Of a stretch of 64,000 nucleotides of DNA, positions 24,179 through 32,563 are shown piece by piece. Within the stretch, counting starts at the first letter, position 1. Each line of letters starts with the position of its first letter. A program made the translations under genes and the position numbers. A model generated the notes under the pieces. The model did not search any database. It had not been told where the DNA came from and worked only from the letters and a program-made list of their open reading frames with translations. This stretch comes from Phragmitibacter flavus (GTDB lineage: Bacteria; Verrucomicrobiota; Verrucomicrobiia; Verrucomicrobiales; Verrucomicrobiaceae): assembly GCF_005780165.1 (NCBI RefSeq), contig NZ_VAUV01000002.1, positions 186,001 through 250,000 on the forward strand, written 5' to 3'.

Positions 24179-25438
24179 ATGATTATGGCGCGATTTGTTT
24201 TATGTCCGTTTGGGAGTGGGGGGGATGTGAATCCATTCATCTGGCTTGGCAAGTTGCTGAGGGCGCGGGGGCATGAGGTGGTGGTGGTGACGGTGCCGAT
24301 GTTTGATGAGGTGGTGAAACGGGCGGGGTTGGAGTTTCATGGAGTGGGAGTCCGAGAGGAGTATGAAGCGTTGATCCGTGATCCGAGATTGTGGCAGCCG
24401 TTGATTGGAACGGGCCTGGTTTTTCAAGCGGCGGCGAAGGGGATGCGGCCGTTTTTTGAAGCGATCCGGGAAGAGGTGGCGAAGGGCAAGGCGGGCGAGG
24501 TGGTGGTGGCGGCTCCGTTTCAGAATGTGGCGGGGCGACTGGCGCGTGAGGTGTTGAAGGTGCCGTTGGTGACGGTGCATTTGCAGCCGATTGCGATGTT
24601 CAGCGTGCATGACAGGGCGGTGTTTGTGCAGGGGATGAAGTGGCTGGCGAAGCTGCCATGGTGGGTGAAGCGGGTGATGTTCAGTCTGCCCAATCCTGCC
24701 GATGTTTTTTTGGCACCGGAGATCAAGAAGTTGTGTGCGGAGCATGGGGTGAAGGCTCCGAAGCGGGTGTTGAGGGAATGGTTGCATTCGCCAGATGGGG
24801 ATTTGTGTTTGTGGCCGGAATGGTTTGCAGAGAAGCAGCGTGACTGGCCGGAGAAGGCGGTGGCGGTGGGGTTTCCCTTGGAGGATCTGAGTGGGCAGTT
24901 TGTTTGGCCTGAAGGTTTGCGGGAGTTTCTTGATGCGGGTGACAAACCGGTTTTGTTAACGGCAGGAACGGGCAATGCGCAGGCTCGGGAATTTTTTGAG
25001 GTCGGGTTGCGGGCGTGTGAGAAGTTGGGTCGGCGTGCGCTGGTGGGAACGCGGTATCGGGAGCAGATGCCGGAGGTGTTGCCGGATTGGGCGCGGTGGT
25101 TTGAGTATCTGCCGTTTGGTGAGTTGTTGCCGGAGGTGGCGGCGATGGTGCATCATGGAGGGATTGGCACAATGTCGCAGGCGTTTGCAGCGGGGGTGCC
25201 TCAGGTGGTGGTGCCGATGGCGCATGATCAGCCGGACAATGGAGCGCGGATGGAAAGGTTGAGTGCGGGCAGGGTGGCGGCGAGATTGGGAGCTTTAGAG
25301 AAGGTTTTGAGCGGTGTGTTGGAGAGCAAGGAGATAAGAAAGGGATGCGCGCAAGTGGCGGGATGGTGCACAGAAGATCGGTCGGCTGAGCGGGCAGTTG
25401 ACGTGATGGAGGGGGTCATCAACTACGGGGGAGATTGA
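24179..25438 (+). CDS. GT1-family (UGT-like) glycosyltransferase
   Basis: This 419-aa GT-B protein starts ARFVLCPFGSGGDVNPFIWL, the N-terminal glycine-rich loop of sterol and antibiotic glucosyltransferases. It carries the C-terminal donor-binding signature MVHHGGIGTMSQAFAAGVPQ followed by VVVPMAHDQPDNGARMERL. Family members glycosylate small lipophilic acceptors such as sterols, hopanoids, carotenoids or polyketides using UDP- or dTDP-sugars. The acceptor is unknown. The start is ATG 24179, preceded by a GAAGGGG stretch; the ATG at 24185 is also plausible. It follows the unknown membrane protein by 10 bp and overlaps nothing. Confidence 0.85.
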   Translation: MIMARFVLCPFGSGGDVNPFIWLGKLLRARGHEVVVVTVPMFDEVVKRAGLEFHGVGVREEYEALIRDPRLWQPLIGTGLVFQAAAKGMRPFFEAIREEVAKGKAGEVVVAAPFQNVAGRLAREVLKVPLVTVHLQPIAMFSVHDRAVFVQGMKWLAKLPWWVKRVMFSLPNPADVFLAPEIKKLCAEHGVKAPKRVLREWLHSPDGDLCLWPEWFAEKQRDWPEKAVAVGFPLEDLSGQFVWPEGLREFLDAGDKPVLLTAGTGNAQAREFFEVGLRACEKLGRRALVGTRYREQMPEVLPDWARWFEYLPFGELLPEVAAMVHHGGIGTMSQAFAAGVPQVVVPMAHDQPDNGARMERLSAGRVAARLGALEKVLSGVLESKEIRKGCAQVAGWCTEDRSAERAVDVMEGVINYGGD

Positions 25439-25485
25439 AGCTTGCAGTGCCGATTCAAGCGATCATGATAGGGTTGGGCAATTCA

Positions 25486-27108
25486 ATGAGCTTTCCGATG
25501 ATGCATGCAAATTTTTCCAGGGTGATCTCGGCCGGACGGGCCTGCGGTGCAGGACTGTTGATTGCCTGTTTTGGGTTGACTGCAACGAGGGCATCGGCGG
25601 CAGTTTTGTTGTGGGATTCCGACTCGGTGGGTGGGGTCGCCAATGATGGGACTGGAACTTGGGAGAACGGCGTGGGGACGGATTGGGTGAGTGGGGGAAG
25701 CAATGTTTTGTGGAACAACGCAAATGGCGATACAGCGGCCTTTGGAGATGGGGTGACGACTGGCGGGGTGACGTCGACGGTGACGGTGGCTGCAGGCGGG
25801 GTGACGGTGGGTGGCATCAATTTTAACGCGCAGGCGAACAATGGATCGCTTTCCTTGTTCAGGATCCAGGGCGGGATGGTGACTTTGAATGATGGGGCAG
25901 CGATCCACAATTTGGCGACGACGGATTCTGCCTTGCACAGCATTGATGGGGCGCTATTTACGACAGGGACGGTGACGTTGAAGGGGAGAAGGTTTTGGAT
26001 GAGCAATACTTCTTTTGGTGGGGGAGGGACTCTGAATATTGAGACGACAGGCCAGGCGCTGTTTAGAAATGGCGGGGCGTTTGATGGATTGAGTGTGATC
26101 AATCTGAACAGTGGGGGAATTGATATCCGAGGCGGTAGTGGCGGGTATAACTATGCGGCGGGGACGACCTTGAATGTGAATGAGAGCCTGTCGCTCAATT
26201 CCAATAGTTTGAATGCAGGGGTGATGGTGAACTGGTTGGGGCCGGTGGTGGTGAAGGGAACGAAAACACTAAGTTTGACGCCGGTGAACGCGGCTGCGAC
26301 GACGTTGCGGATGAGCGAGGTGATTTCTGAGAGCGGCGGGGTCGGCAACGTAACGGTTAATGGCAGTGCGGCCTCGACGACCATTTTCGCGAATGCGAAC
26401 ACTTACACCGGGAGAACGCGGGTGCTGGCGGGGAATTTGCAGGTGGGTGCAGCGGGGGTGGGCGCGACTGGATCGGGCTTGGTGACCGTGGAATCGGCAA
26501 CCGCGATGTTGTCAGGAACCGGGACGGTGCGTGGCGCGACGACGATATCTTCCGGCGCTTCTTTGAGACCGGGCGATGGCACGGGTTCAGGTGTGACCTT
26601 TTTGGCGGGTGGGGGCGTCGGAAAGCTGACGTTTTCGGATGTGACGGCGAACAGCTTGATTCTGGCAACGGGATCGACCACGTTTCTGACATTGGCCGGA
26701 GCGACGGGGAATGAGGCGAATCCTTTGGATGGAATCCAGACGGTGGGATTGCTCACAGGTGGTTTAGGGGCGCATGATCAGATCAGTGTGGCGGGATCGC
26801 TGACTTTGAATACGGGGAGCACGATCCAGGTGTCGTTGGGGACCGGTTATTCGCCGGTGTTTGGAGACGTGTTTAATCTGTTGGATTGGGCGACGACAAG
26901 CGGAGCTTTGTTGCCCAACGCATTCAATGTGAACACGGATCTGGTTTTGGAAACCAGTGCGGCGATGACACTTAATGGTTGGAGCTGGGATCGGAGTCAG
27001 TTTTTAAGCAGCGGGGTGGTGTATGTGGTGCCGGAACCGGGGAGGATGTTGCTGCTGACGGTGGGGCTGTTTGGATGGTTGATTCGTCGCGACAAAAAGC
27101 GGGTGTAA
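25486..27108 (+). CDS. PEP-CTERM protein with autotransporter-type beta repeats
   Basis: This is an extracellular protein of about 540 aa. After a signal peptide (RVISAGRACGAGLLIACFGL ... ASA) it has long Gly/Thr/Asn-rich beta-helix-like sequence with passenger repeats typical of autotransporter-associated strands (for example NANTYTGRTRVLAGNLQVGA and SGTGTVRGATTISSGASLRP). The C-terminus is a PEP-CTERM sorting signal: VVPEPGRMLLL, a hydrophobic stretch, then RRDKKRV. Such proteins are processed by exosortase and are associated with exopolysaccharide matrices, which fits the export genes at 5.2-10.2 kb; no exosortase gene is in the window. The start is uncertain between ATG 25486, 25498 and 25501, and a TTG at 25435 overlaps the upstream gene. 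Confidence 0.82.
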   Translation: MSFPMMHANFSRVISAGRACGAGLLIACFGLTATRASAAVLLWDSDSVGGVANDGTGTWENGVGTDWVSGGSNVLWNNANGDTAAFGDGVTTGGVTSTVTVAAGGVTVGGINFNAQANNGSLSLFRIQGGMVTLNDGAAIHNLATTDSALHSIDGALFTTGTVTLKGRRFWMSNTSFGGGGTLNIETTGQALFRNGGAFDGLSVINLNSGGIDIRGGSGGYNYAAGTTLNVNESLSLNSNSLNAGVMVNWLGPVVVKGTKTLSLTPVNAAATTLRMSEVISESGGVGNVTVNGSAASTTIFANANTYTGRTRVLAGNLQVGAAGVGATGSGLVTVESATAMLSGTGTVRGATTISSGASLRPGDGTGSGVTFLAGGGVGKLTFSDVTANSLILATGSTTFLTLAGATGNEANPLDGIQTVGLLTGGLGAHDQISVAGSLTLNTGSTIQVSLGTGYSPVFGDVFNLLDWATTSGALLPNAFNVNTDLVLETSAAMTLNGWSWDRSQFLSSGVVYVVPEPGRMLLLTVGLFGWLIRRDKKRV

Positions 27109-27172
27109 CCGTTTGTGTCGATGGGAAACCTGGATCGATGCAAGAGTGTCGGGCGGTTGGCGTTGATGTGAG

Positions 27173-28699
27173 ATGGTGAAGCGATTAATGCTATTTTTGG
27201 GATTGGGGTTGATGGGAGTTGGGGCGCAGGTGACGTCGGTGGAGAAAGCAGAGACAACGCCGGTGGTCGTGCAAGATTGTCCTTCGGTGGCTGAAGTGGA
27301 GGAGGCGTTGAAGAAGGCGGCAATGTTTTGTCGGACGAATCTGAGTTTTGCCGGGGGATATGCAACGGATTGGTCGCGGGATTTGAAGGAGTCGGGCACG
27401 TCGGACATAATGATGTCGACGGTGATCAGCATTGAGTCACCGGGGACGCCGAGTTTCGGACTGGCTTATCTGGCGGGGTGGAAGGCGACGGGGGATCCGC
27501 TCTATTTGCAGGGGATGAAGGAGGTGGTGCAGGCGTTGTTGTGGTCGCAGCTGGCGTCAGGAGGGTGGGATACGTTTCATGATTTTGCGTTGCCAGCGGC
27601 GCGTAAGTGGCATTATCGACGTGATCTGGATGCAGGGGATGTGGAACGGGGAGGGCGGAAGGCTCGTTCGACTTTGGATGATGGCAAAACACAGCTGGCG
27701 TTGATGTTTTTGCTGGAGGTGGCACAGCTGGCGGAGTTCAAGGAAGATGGGTCTCTGCAGAAGGCGTTGCGATTTGGGATGGAAGGGTTGCTTGCGGCAC
27801 AGGCACCCAATGGTGGATGGCCGCAGGGATATGAAGGGCCGGCGGATGGTTCGGCTCCGGTCGTGAAAGCGCGGTTCCCGGTGGAGTGGTCGAGGGTGTT
27901 TCCAAAGGTGGAATACACGTCGTTTTACACATTGAATGATGGCAATCTGGAGTCGTTATGCCGTTTGTTGCTGAGGGCACATGAACTTGATGCAGAGGGC
28001 GGGGAGAAGTATCTGGCGGCGGCGAAGCGGTTGGGAGATTTTCTGTTGCTGGCGCAGTGTCCTCAACCGCAGCCGGGTTGGGCGCAGCAGTATAATCTGG
28101 AGATGGAGCCAGTGTGGGCGCGGAAGTTTGAGCCGCCGAGTGTGAGTTCACTCGAGACTTTGGGGGCTTTGAAAACCTTGCATCAGGTTTGGCTGGCGAC
28201 GGGAGAGAAGAAATATCTTGAACCGGTGAAGGAGGCGCTGGCGTGGCTGGAGAAGTCGCGGTTGCCAGATGGACAGTATGCGCGGTTCTATGAATTGGGG
28301 AGCAACAAGCCGCTGTATTTCGTGAAGGACACTTATGAGCTGACTTATGAGGATGGTAACCTGCCAACTCATTACGGTTTTAAGTTGGATGAGTTGCAGG
28401 ATGATATTGAGCAGTTCAAGAAATTGATGCTGAGACCGCGCGAGGAGTTATTGGCGAAGCGGGTGCCGAAGGCGACGGAGCGCGAGTGGCTTTCGGCGTT
28501 GAAGGGACTGACAAAGAAAGCGGTGACGGCGTTGAAGGACAAGAACAAGGAGGGCCTTTGGACCGAGGAGAATCGATACGACGCCGGGGAGATTGTCGCT
28601 AACATGATGGTAATGGCGAAGTATGTCGAGGCGGCGAAGGGGGCGGGGAGTTTGTTTGAGGAGTATCGGGGTAAGGTGAATGTGAGCGGGGGTGGGTGA
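27173..28699 (+). CDS. Secreted pectate lyase, family PL10-like
   Basis: This 508-aa protein has a signal peptide (MVKRLMLFLGLGLMGVGAQV) and an alpha/alpha-toroid architecture. The motifs ANGGWPQGYEG (nucleotides near 27807), YTLNDGNLESLCRLLLRAHE and CPQPQPGWAQQYN are those of PL10 pectate lyases, which cleave polygalacturonate by beta-elimination. An N-terminal region with GGYATDWSRDLKESG precedes the catalytic part, and the C-terminal 100 residues are Lys/Glu-rich helices. The gene indicates plant or algal polysaccharide use. It begins 64 bp after the PEP-CTERM gene. The repeat-like sequence after the stop belongs to the GTGGAGTGC family. Confidence 0.82.
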   Translation: MVKRLMLFLGLGLMGVGAQVTSVEKAETTPVVVQDCPSVAEVEEALKKAAMFCRTNLSFAGGYATDWSRDLKESGTSDIMMSTVISIESPGTPSFGLAYLAGWKATGDPLYLQGMKEVVQALLWSQLASGGWDTFHDFALPAARKWHYRRDLDAGDVERGGRKARSTLDDGKTQLALMFLLEVAQLAEFKEDGSLQKALRFGMEGLLAAQAPNGGWPQGYEGPADGSAPVVKARFPVEWSRVFPKVEYTSFYTLNDGNLESLCRLLLRAHELDAEGGEKYLAAAKRLGDFLLLAQCPQPQPGWAQQYNLEMEPVWARKFEPPSVSSLETLGALKTLHQVWLATGEKKYLEPVKEALAWLEKSRLPDGQYARFYELGSNKPLYFVKDTYELTYEDGNLPTHYGFKLDELQDDIEQFKKLMLRPREELLAKRVPKATEREWLSALKGLTKKAVTALKDKNKEGLWTEENRYDAGEIVANMMVMAKYVEAAKGAGSLFEEYRGKVNVSGGG

Positions 28700-28705
28700 G
28701 TAGTT

Positions 28706-28780
28706 TTTGTGGAGTGCGGCGATGTTCGCCGCTTTGCTGGGCGCACGGCGTGCCAAAAGTGGCGCATCTCTCCACCTCTG
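28706..28780. repeat. GTGGAGTGC-type intergenic repeat, second copy
   Basis: The sequence begins TTTGTGGAGTGCGGCG, carries an internal hairpin GCGGCG-ATGTT-CGCCGC and ends near CTCTCCAC, an inverted echo of the beginning. It resembles the start of the 21866 element. It lies between the pectate lyase stop and the 3' end of the convergent Wzz-like gene. Confidence 0.5.
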
Positions 28781-28797
28781 CGCTTGGAGTTTATAGG

Positions 28798-29433
28798 TTA
28801 ACATGCTGGGGATGGTCGATGGGAACTTCTTTCAACGATGCGTTTCATGATCCAACCCAAGAGAGTGCCGATGATGGCTGCGATGATGAGGTTACGGCGG
28901 TAAGGCGGGGGATGGATGAGGTTAGGTTGGGGGCGTTGAAGAACAGTTAGTGCGAAGTCGGGTTCCATCTGAATCGATCCTTTTTTTGAGATGTCCATGA
29001 CGTTTTTGCGCCAGGAAAGATATTCGTCGATTACGGCATCAAGGTAGTGAGCGGGGTATTCTGACTGTGTCCCGAAAGCTCCGATGCTTAAAAAGGTAGA
29101 CCCTGGATGGTGCAGGACTTTCAGGGATACCTCGGCAGGTTGAAGGTTGGGATGAAGGGAGTTTAGGCGATGGAGGGCGCCAAGATGGACTTGATGGCTT
29201 TGAATGACTTCGATTTGTGTTTCAAAGAATTCGCGCACAAGTGTTTTTGGGAACGACTTGAGGGTGGGTTGATCTGGAGCCGATGATGATATCTTCAGCC
29301 TGGCAATGGCGATGTATTGGATGGGACGTGTTTTGAGGCGGATGGCTTCGAGGGAGATGGCGAGGAGACAGAGGAAGAGCGGAAGGTATTTGGCGAAGCG
29401 GTGGACTCGACTGTGGAGGGGTGGCGGGGGCAT
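28798..29433 (-). CDS. Stand-alone Wzz-like chain-length protein
   Basis: This 211-aa membrane protein has an N-terminal helix (YLPLFLCLLAISLEAIRL) and a C-terminal helix (NLIIAAIIGTLLGWIM). The periplasmic domain aligns by eye with the Wzc-like protein at 8022: here LHPNLQPAEVSLKVLHHPGS and YLDAVIDEYLSWRKNVMDIS, there LHPEIKPIEVDVKVAQQRGS and LVEALLDEYMAFRKEMIDSS. It lacks the long coiled coils and the kinase. It may regulate polysaccharide chain length or be a degenerate paralogue. The start is the ATG at 29433; the open frame continues upstream to 29748 but crosses an intergenic repeat and is unlikely to be coding. The monocistronic context gives no partner. Confidence 0.6.
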   Translation of the reverse strand: MPPPPLHSRVHRFAKYLPLFLCLLAISLEAIRLKTRPIQYIAIARLKISSSAPDQPTLKSFPKTLVREFFETQIEVIQSHQVHLGALHRLNSLHPNLQPAEVSLKVLHHPGSTFLSIGAFGTQSEYPAHYLDAVIDEYLSWRKNVMDISKKGSIQMEPDFALTVLQRPQPNLIHPPPYRRNLIIAAIIGTLLGWIMKRIVERSSHRPSPAC

Positions 29434-29580
29434 GCCGGAAATGGTTTCAGATTTCCTTCGTGGGCGCAATGGAGAAATTAGGCGACTTGGGGAAGTCGGA
29501 GTGGAGCGGGTTCCGAGGTGACGGAGCGGTTGGGTGGAAGGGTTTGGGGGCGTGAGGCGGAATTGATGCGCGGGGACGTT

Positions 29581-29669
29581 CGGGACAGACAAAATGCCTG
29601 TCCCGCCCACAGGCTTGAAGCCTGTGTCACTACGGAGGTGGTATGAAAGGCCCGGGACGAGCCTTCTAC
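29581..29669. repeat. Cluster of intergenic palindromes upstream of the Wzz-like gene
   Basis: Three elements lie together: CGGGACAG...CTGTCCCG (29581-29605), CACAGGCTTGAAGCCTGTG (29608-29626), and one arm of the GTAGAAGG family (29647-29669). The last ends CCTTCTAC and is followed by a T-run next to the prfB stop. No gene is recognised between 29434 and 29683. Confidence 0.7.
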
Positions 29670-29683
29670 TTTTTTCGTTCGAA

Positions 29684-30830
29684 TTAATCGATGTCGTCTT
29701 CGTCTTCGCCGGCTTTTTTGCCGCGGAGTTTGGCTTCGATGAAGTCATCGAGGTCGCCGTCCATGACGCCGCTGACGTTGCCGGTTTTTTCGCCGGTGCG
29801 GTGGTCTTTGACCATCTGATAAGGTTGGAAGACGTAGGAGCGGATCTGGTTGCCCCAGGCGACGTCGCCTTTTTCGCCGTATTGACGCTCCATCTCGGAC
29901 TTCTTTTTGTCTTCTTCGAGCTGGTAGAGTTTGGCGCGCAACATGTTCATGGCCATCTCGCGGTTTTTGCCTTGGGAACGCTGGACCTGACAGTTGACGA
30001 TGATGCCGGTGGGCTGGTGGATGAGGCGCACGGCGGTTTCCACCTTGTTGACGTTCTGTCCACCCTTGCCGCCGGAGCGGTAGGTTTCGAATTTGATGTC
30101 GGCTTCGTTGAGTTCGATGCCGACGTCTTCTTCGACTTCGGGGGTGACATCGACGCTGGCGAAGGAGGTGTGGCGCTTTTTGGCGGCGTCGAAGGGGCTG
30201 ATGCGCACGAGGCGATGAATGCCGCGTTCGCAGTTGAGCTTGCCATAAGCGTAATCGCCGCTGACGCGCAGGGTGGCGTTGCGCACGCCGACTTCTTCAC
30301 CGGGTTGGAAGTCGATCATTTCGAGTTTGTAGCCGGAACGTTCGGACCAGCGGGTGAACATGCGCAGGAGCATGTCGGCCCAGTCGCAGGATTCGGTGCC
30401 GCCGGCGCCGCAGTGAATGGTCAGGTAGGCACCGTTCTTATCGAAAGTGCCACTGAGCATGACGGTGAGTTCGAACTGGTCGAGCGCTTTCTCGATGGAT
30501 TCGAATTCGAGTTCGACTTCCTTCCATGAATCGAGGGTGTTCTCGGACTGGGCGATTTCGCCAAGCACGGCGAAGTCGTCGAGACGGGCGTCGATTTCAG
30601 CAAGGGGGCCAAGCTGGCCTTTGATGGTGTTGACGCGGTCGATGACCTTTTTGGCGGCCTCTTGACGGTCCCAGAAGGCTGGGGCGGTCATCTGGTCTTC
30701 GAGGGCGGCGAGTTCGGAGTTTAGTTTAGCGACGTCAAAGATACCTCCGGAGCGCCCCGAGGCGGCCCTTGAGAGCCTCGGTATCGAAGGCTTGGAGATC
30801 GGTGATGACGGATTTGGCTGGCTTTTCCAT
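29684..30830 (-). CDS. prfB: Peptide chain release factor 2 with programmed +1 frameshift
   Basis: Release factor RF2 recognises UGA and UAA and triggers peptide release. The 335-aa open frame from 30691 has the GGQ motif ([20 protein letters not shown]), and [20 protein letters not shown]. The true start is upstream, at the ATG whose complement is 30828-30830. Reading from it gives [20 protein letters not shown]... to codon 31 (CTT) followed by an in-frame TGA (30735-30737). The site reads CGGAGG-TAT-CTT-TGA-C, the classical RF2 autoregulatory +1 frameshift: an internal Shine-Dalgarno, then slippage on CTT-T. After the shift the frame reads [15 protein letters not shown] and joins the 335-aa frame, giving about 381 aa. 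The C-terminal tail is acidic (GEDEDDID). Confidence 0.93.
30731..30750 (-). promoter_or_regulatory. RF2 recoding site (internal SD plus CTT-TGA-C)
   Basis: On the minus strand the sequence CCGGAGGTATCTTTGACGTC places a Shine-Dalgarno-like GGAGG three nucleotides before CTT-TGA-C. Low RF2 would slow termination at the TGA and favour +1 slippage, so RF2 controls its own synthesis. Confidence 0.9.
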
Positions 30831-30847
30831 TTTACTAGGTAGACATA

Positions 30848-30956
30848 AGACGGAAGACTTCAAGACAAAAGACTTCTGGACGGACGTGAGGTTTGTTGAG
30901 TGGAGTTGTTTGAGGATATGGTTGTCTTTTGTCTTTTGTCTTCGAGTCTTCTGTCT
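30848..30956. repeat. Inverted repeat between prfB and recO
   Basis: A 26-nt arm at 30848-30873 (starting AGACGGAAGACTTC) matches the reverse complement of 30931-30956 at 23 of 26 positions; the arms are separated by 57 nt. It fills the space between the divergent prfB and recO starts. The composition (AAGAC/GTCTT runs) differs from the neighbouring genes. Confidence 0.75.
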
Positions 30957-30958
30957 GA

Positions 30959-31531
30959 TTGGAGAAGAATACGGCCATTTTGATCAATCGTTACCGACTG
31001 ACGGAGTCGTCGCTGATCGTGCACTGGTGCTCGGCGGAGGCGGGGTTGTTCAAGACGGTGGCGAAGGGGGCGTTGAGGCCGAAGTCGGCCTTTGCGGGGT
31101 TGGATTTGCTGGTGACCTGTGAGGTAGGCTGGGTTCCGGCGCGGGTTTCGGATTTGCATGCGCTGAAGGAGGTGCGCATGCTGACGGCACGCATGGGGTT
31201 GCGCGGCAGTTATTCGAGGGTGCTGGCGGCGACGTATTTTTGCAAGTTGCTGGAGCTGGTGGCGGAAACGCAGACGCCGTTGCCAGGGGTATTTCCGCTG
31301 CTCGAGTTGAGCTTGGACTATTTGGATTCGCATGAGCCAACGGTGAGATTGGTGGAAAGATTTGAGGATCGGTTGTGCCTGGAACTGGGGTTGGGCGAGG
31401 TGTTGCCGGGAAGCGGGGGGCGGATGCTGGGGGAGGTGTTTCATCGTCCGTTGCCGACACAGAGGGGGGATTTGATGAAGGAGTTGAGGCGGCAGGAATC
31501 GCGCGGAACCGATGAAATGAAAAATTCCTAA
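30959..31531 (+). CDS. recO: RecO-like DNA recombination/repair protein
   Basis: This 190-aa protein has the RecO N-terminal OB-fold (TAILINRYRLTESSLIVHWCSAEAGLFKTVAKGALRPKSAFA) and the helical C-terminal domain. RecO helps RecR load RecA onto SSB-coated single-stranded DNA. It is shorter than most RecO (about 240 aa) and lacks the C-terminal CxxC zinc finger that some members have. The only start I can find in frame after the stop at 30956 is TTG at 30959, which lies at the edge of the inverted repeat; an alternative would be TTG 30977. The divergent neighbour is prfB. Confidence 0.8.
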   Translation: MEKNTAILINRYRLTESSLIVHWCSAEAGLFKTVAKGALRPKSAFAGLDLLVTCEVGWVPARVSDLHALKEVRMLTARMGLRGSYSRVLAATYFCKLLELVAETQTPLPGVFPLLELSLDYLDSHEPTVRLVERFEDRLCLELGLGEVLPGSGGRMLGEVFHRPLPTQRGDLMKELRRQESRGTDEMKNS

Positions 31532-31613
31532 CCAATCGTTGAACTCAGGGCTTGTTAATTTGTCGCGTTCGTCCTAATGTCCCAGAACCCCCAACAAGTG
31601 TTCCATAGTCACG

Positions 31614-32501
31614 ATGTCGTCAGAATCGATTAATTCCCTCTTAGAAGGTCATGCCGACAACCTGTATGATGCAGGCAAATTTGATGAGGCGATGCGTGTC
31701 GCGGGCACGGCGCTGAGGAATGCGCGACAGGCGGCGGAAGAGGACGAGGCTGAGTTGCCACTATTGGTAAATGCCTTGGAAAAACTGGCGGGGCTGCATC
31801 AGGAAGTAGGGGATTTTGACAAGGCGGAGTCGATGTATCTTGAGGCGTTGGAGCATGCGGAGCAGGCGGGCTTGTCGAAGGATCGGTTTGCGCGGTTGCG
31901 CAGCAGTCTGGCGATGCTGTATGATTTTAATCAGCGTGAGGAACAGGCGATTCCCCATTATGAGCAGGCGATTTCGGAGTATGAAAAGCTGACTCCACCT
32001 CGCGGGCAGGATGCGGCGCAGTTGCGCAACAACCTGGCGATGATTTACAAAAGCCTGGGGCGTTATGCGCTCGCAGAGCAGCATTATTTGATGGCGCTGG
32101 AAACGTTGGAGGAGATCTACGGACGGAACAACGAGCGGGTGGCGGCGGTTTTTAACAACCTGGGTGGGTTGTATTATGCGGCGGGGTTTCCGGAGCAATC
32201 GAAGGAGATGCATCTGGAGGCGCTGGACATCCGGATTCAGGTTTTCGGGGCGGATCACCCCGAGGTGGCGCAGAGCTACAACAATTTGGCGACGTCATGT
32301 TACGAGCTTCAGGACGATGCCGGGGCGCAGCAGAATTACGAGAAAAGTCTGGCAATCCTTGAGCAGCATCTGGAGACCACGGGCACGGATGCTTATGCGG
32401 AGACGGGGGCGGATTATCTGACCGTTTTGGAGTCAGCGGGCGAGGAAAAAAAGGCGGCGGTGTTTAGGAAGCGGATGGAGAAGCTGATATCGAAAGGCTA
32501 A
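31614..32501 (+). CDS. TPR-repeat protein (kinesin-light-chain-like repeats)
   Basis: This 295-aa protein consists almost entirely of tetratricopeptide repeats of about 42 residues, as in kinesin light chain. Clear units are NALEKLAGLHQEVGDFDKAE, RSSLAMLYDFNQREEQAIPH, RNNLAMIYKSLGRYALAEQH, FNNLGGLYYAAGFPEQSKEM and YNNLATSCYELQDDAGAQQN. No signal peptide is visible, so it is likely cytoplasmic and acts as a binding scaffold; the partner is unknown. The stop codon TAA lies inside the first unit of the GGCTAAAGG tandem repeat. Confidence 0.75.
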   Translation: MSSESINSLLEGHADNLYDAGKFDEAMRVAGTALRNARQAAEEDEAELPLLVNALEKLAGLHQEVGDFDKAESMYLEALEHAEQAGLSKDRFARLRSSLAMLYDFNQREEQAIPHYEQAISEYEKLTPPRGQDAAQLRNNLAMIYKSLGRYALAEQHYLMALETLEEIYGRNNERVAAVFNNLGGLYYAAGFPEQSKEMHLEALDIRIQVFGADHPEVAQSYNNLATSCYELQDDAGAQQNYEKSLAILEQHLETTGTDAYAETGADYLTVLESAGEEKKAAVFRKRMEKLISKG

Positions 32502-32535
32502 AGGCTAAAGGCTAAGGGATAAAGGCCTGAGAATG
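32495..32535. repeat. GGCTAAAGG tandem repeat, copy 1
   Basis: The unit GGCTAAA(GG) is repeated three times and followed by GGATAAAGGCCTGAGA. The TPR gene's stop codon is the TAA of the first unit. The tail GATAAAGGCCTGAGA recurs at 49567-49608, and the unit recurs at 57770-57817. Confidence 0.8.
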
Positions 32536-32563
32536 AGCCTGTCCTTTGAACAACACCTCCGAA

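Noticed and set aside
29434-29748. Upstream extension of the Wzz-like gene.
   Set aside because: It crosses palindromic repeats and encodes a Pro/Thr/Ser-rich stretch with no match to Wzz proteins.
32510-32535. GGCCTGAGA resembling part of a riboswitch.
   Set aside because: It is part of a tandem repeat shared with 49567 and lacks the remaining conserved core.
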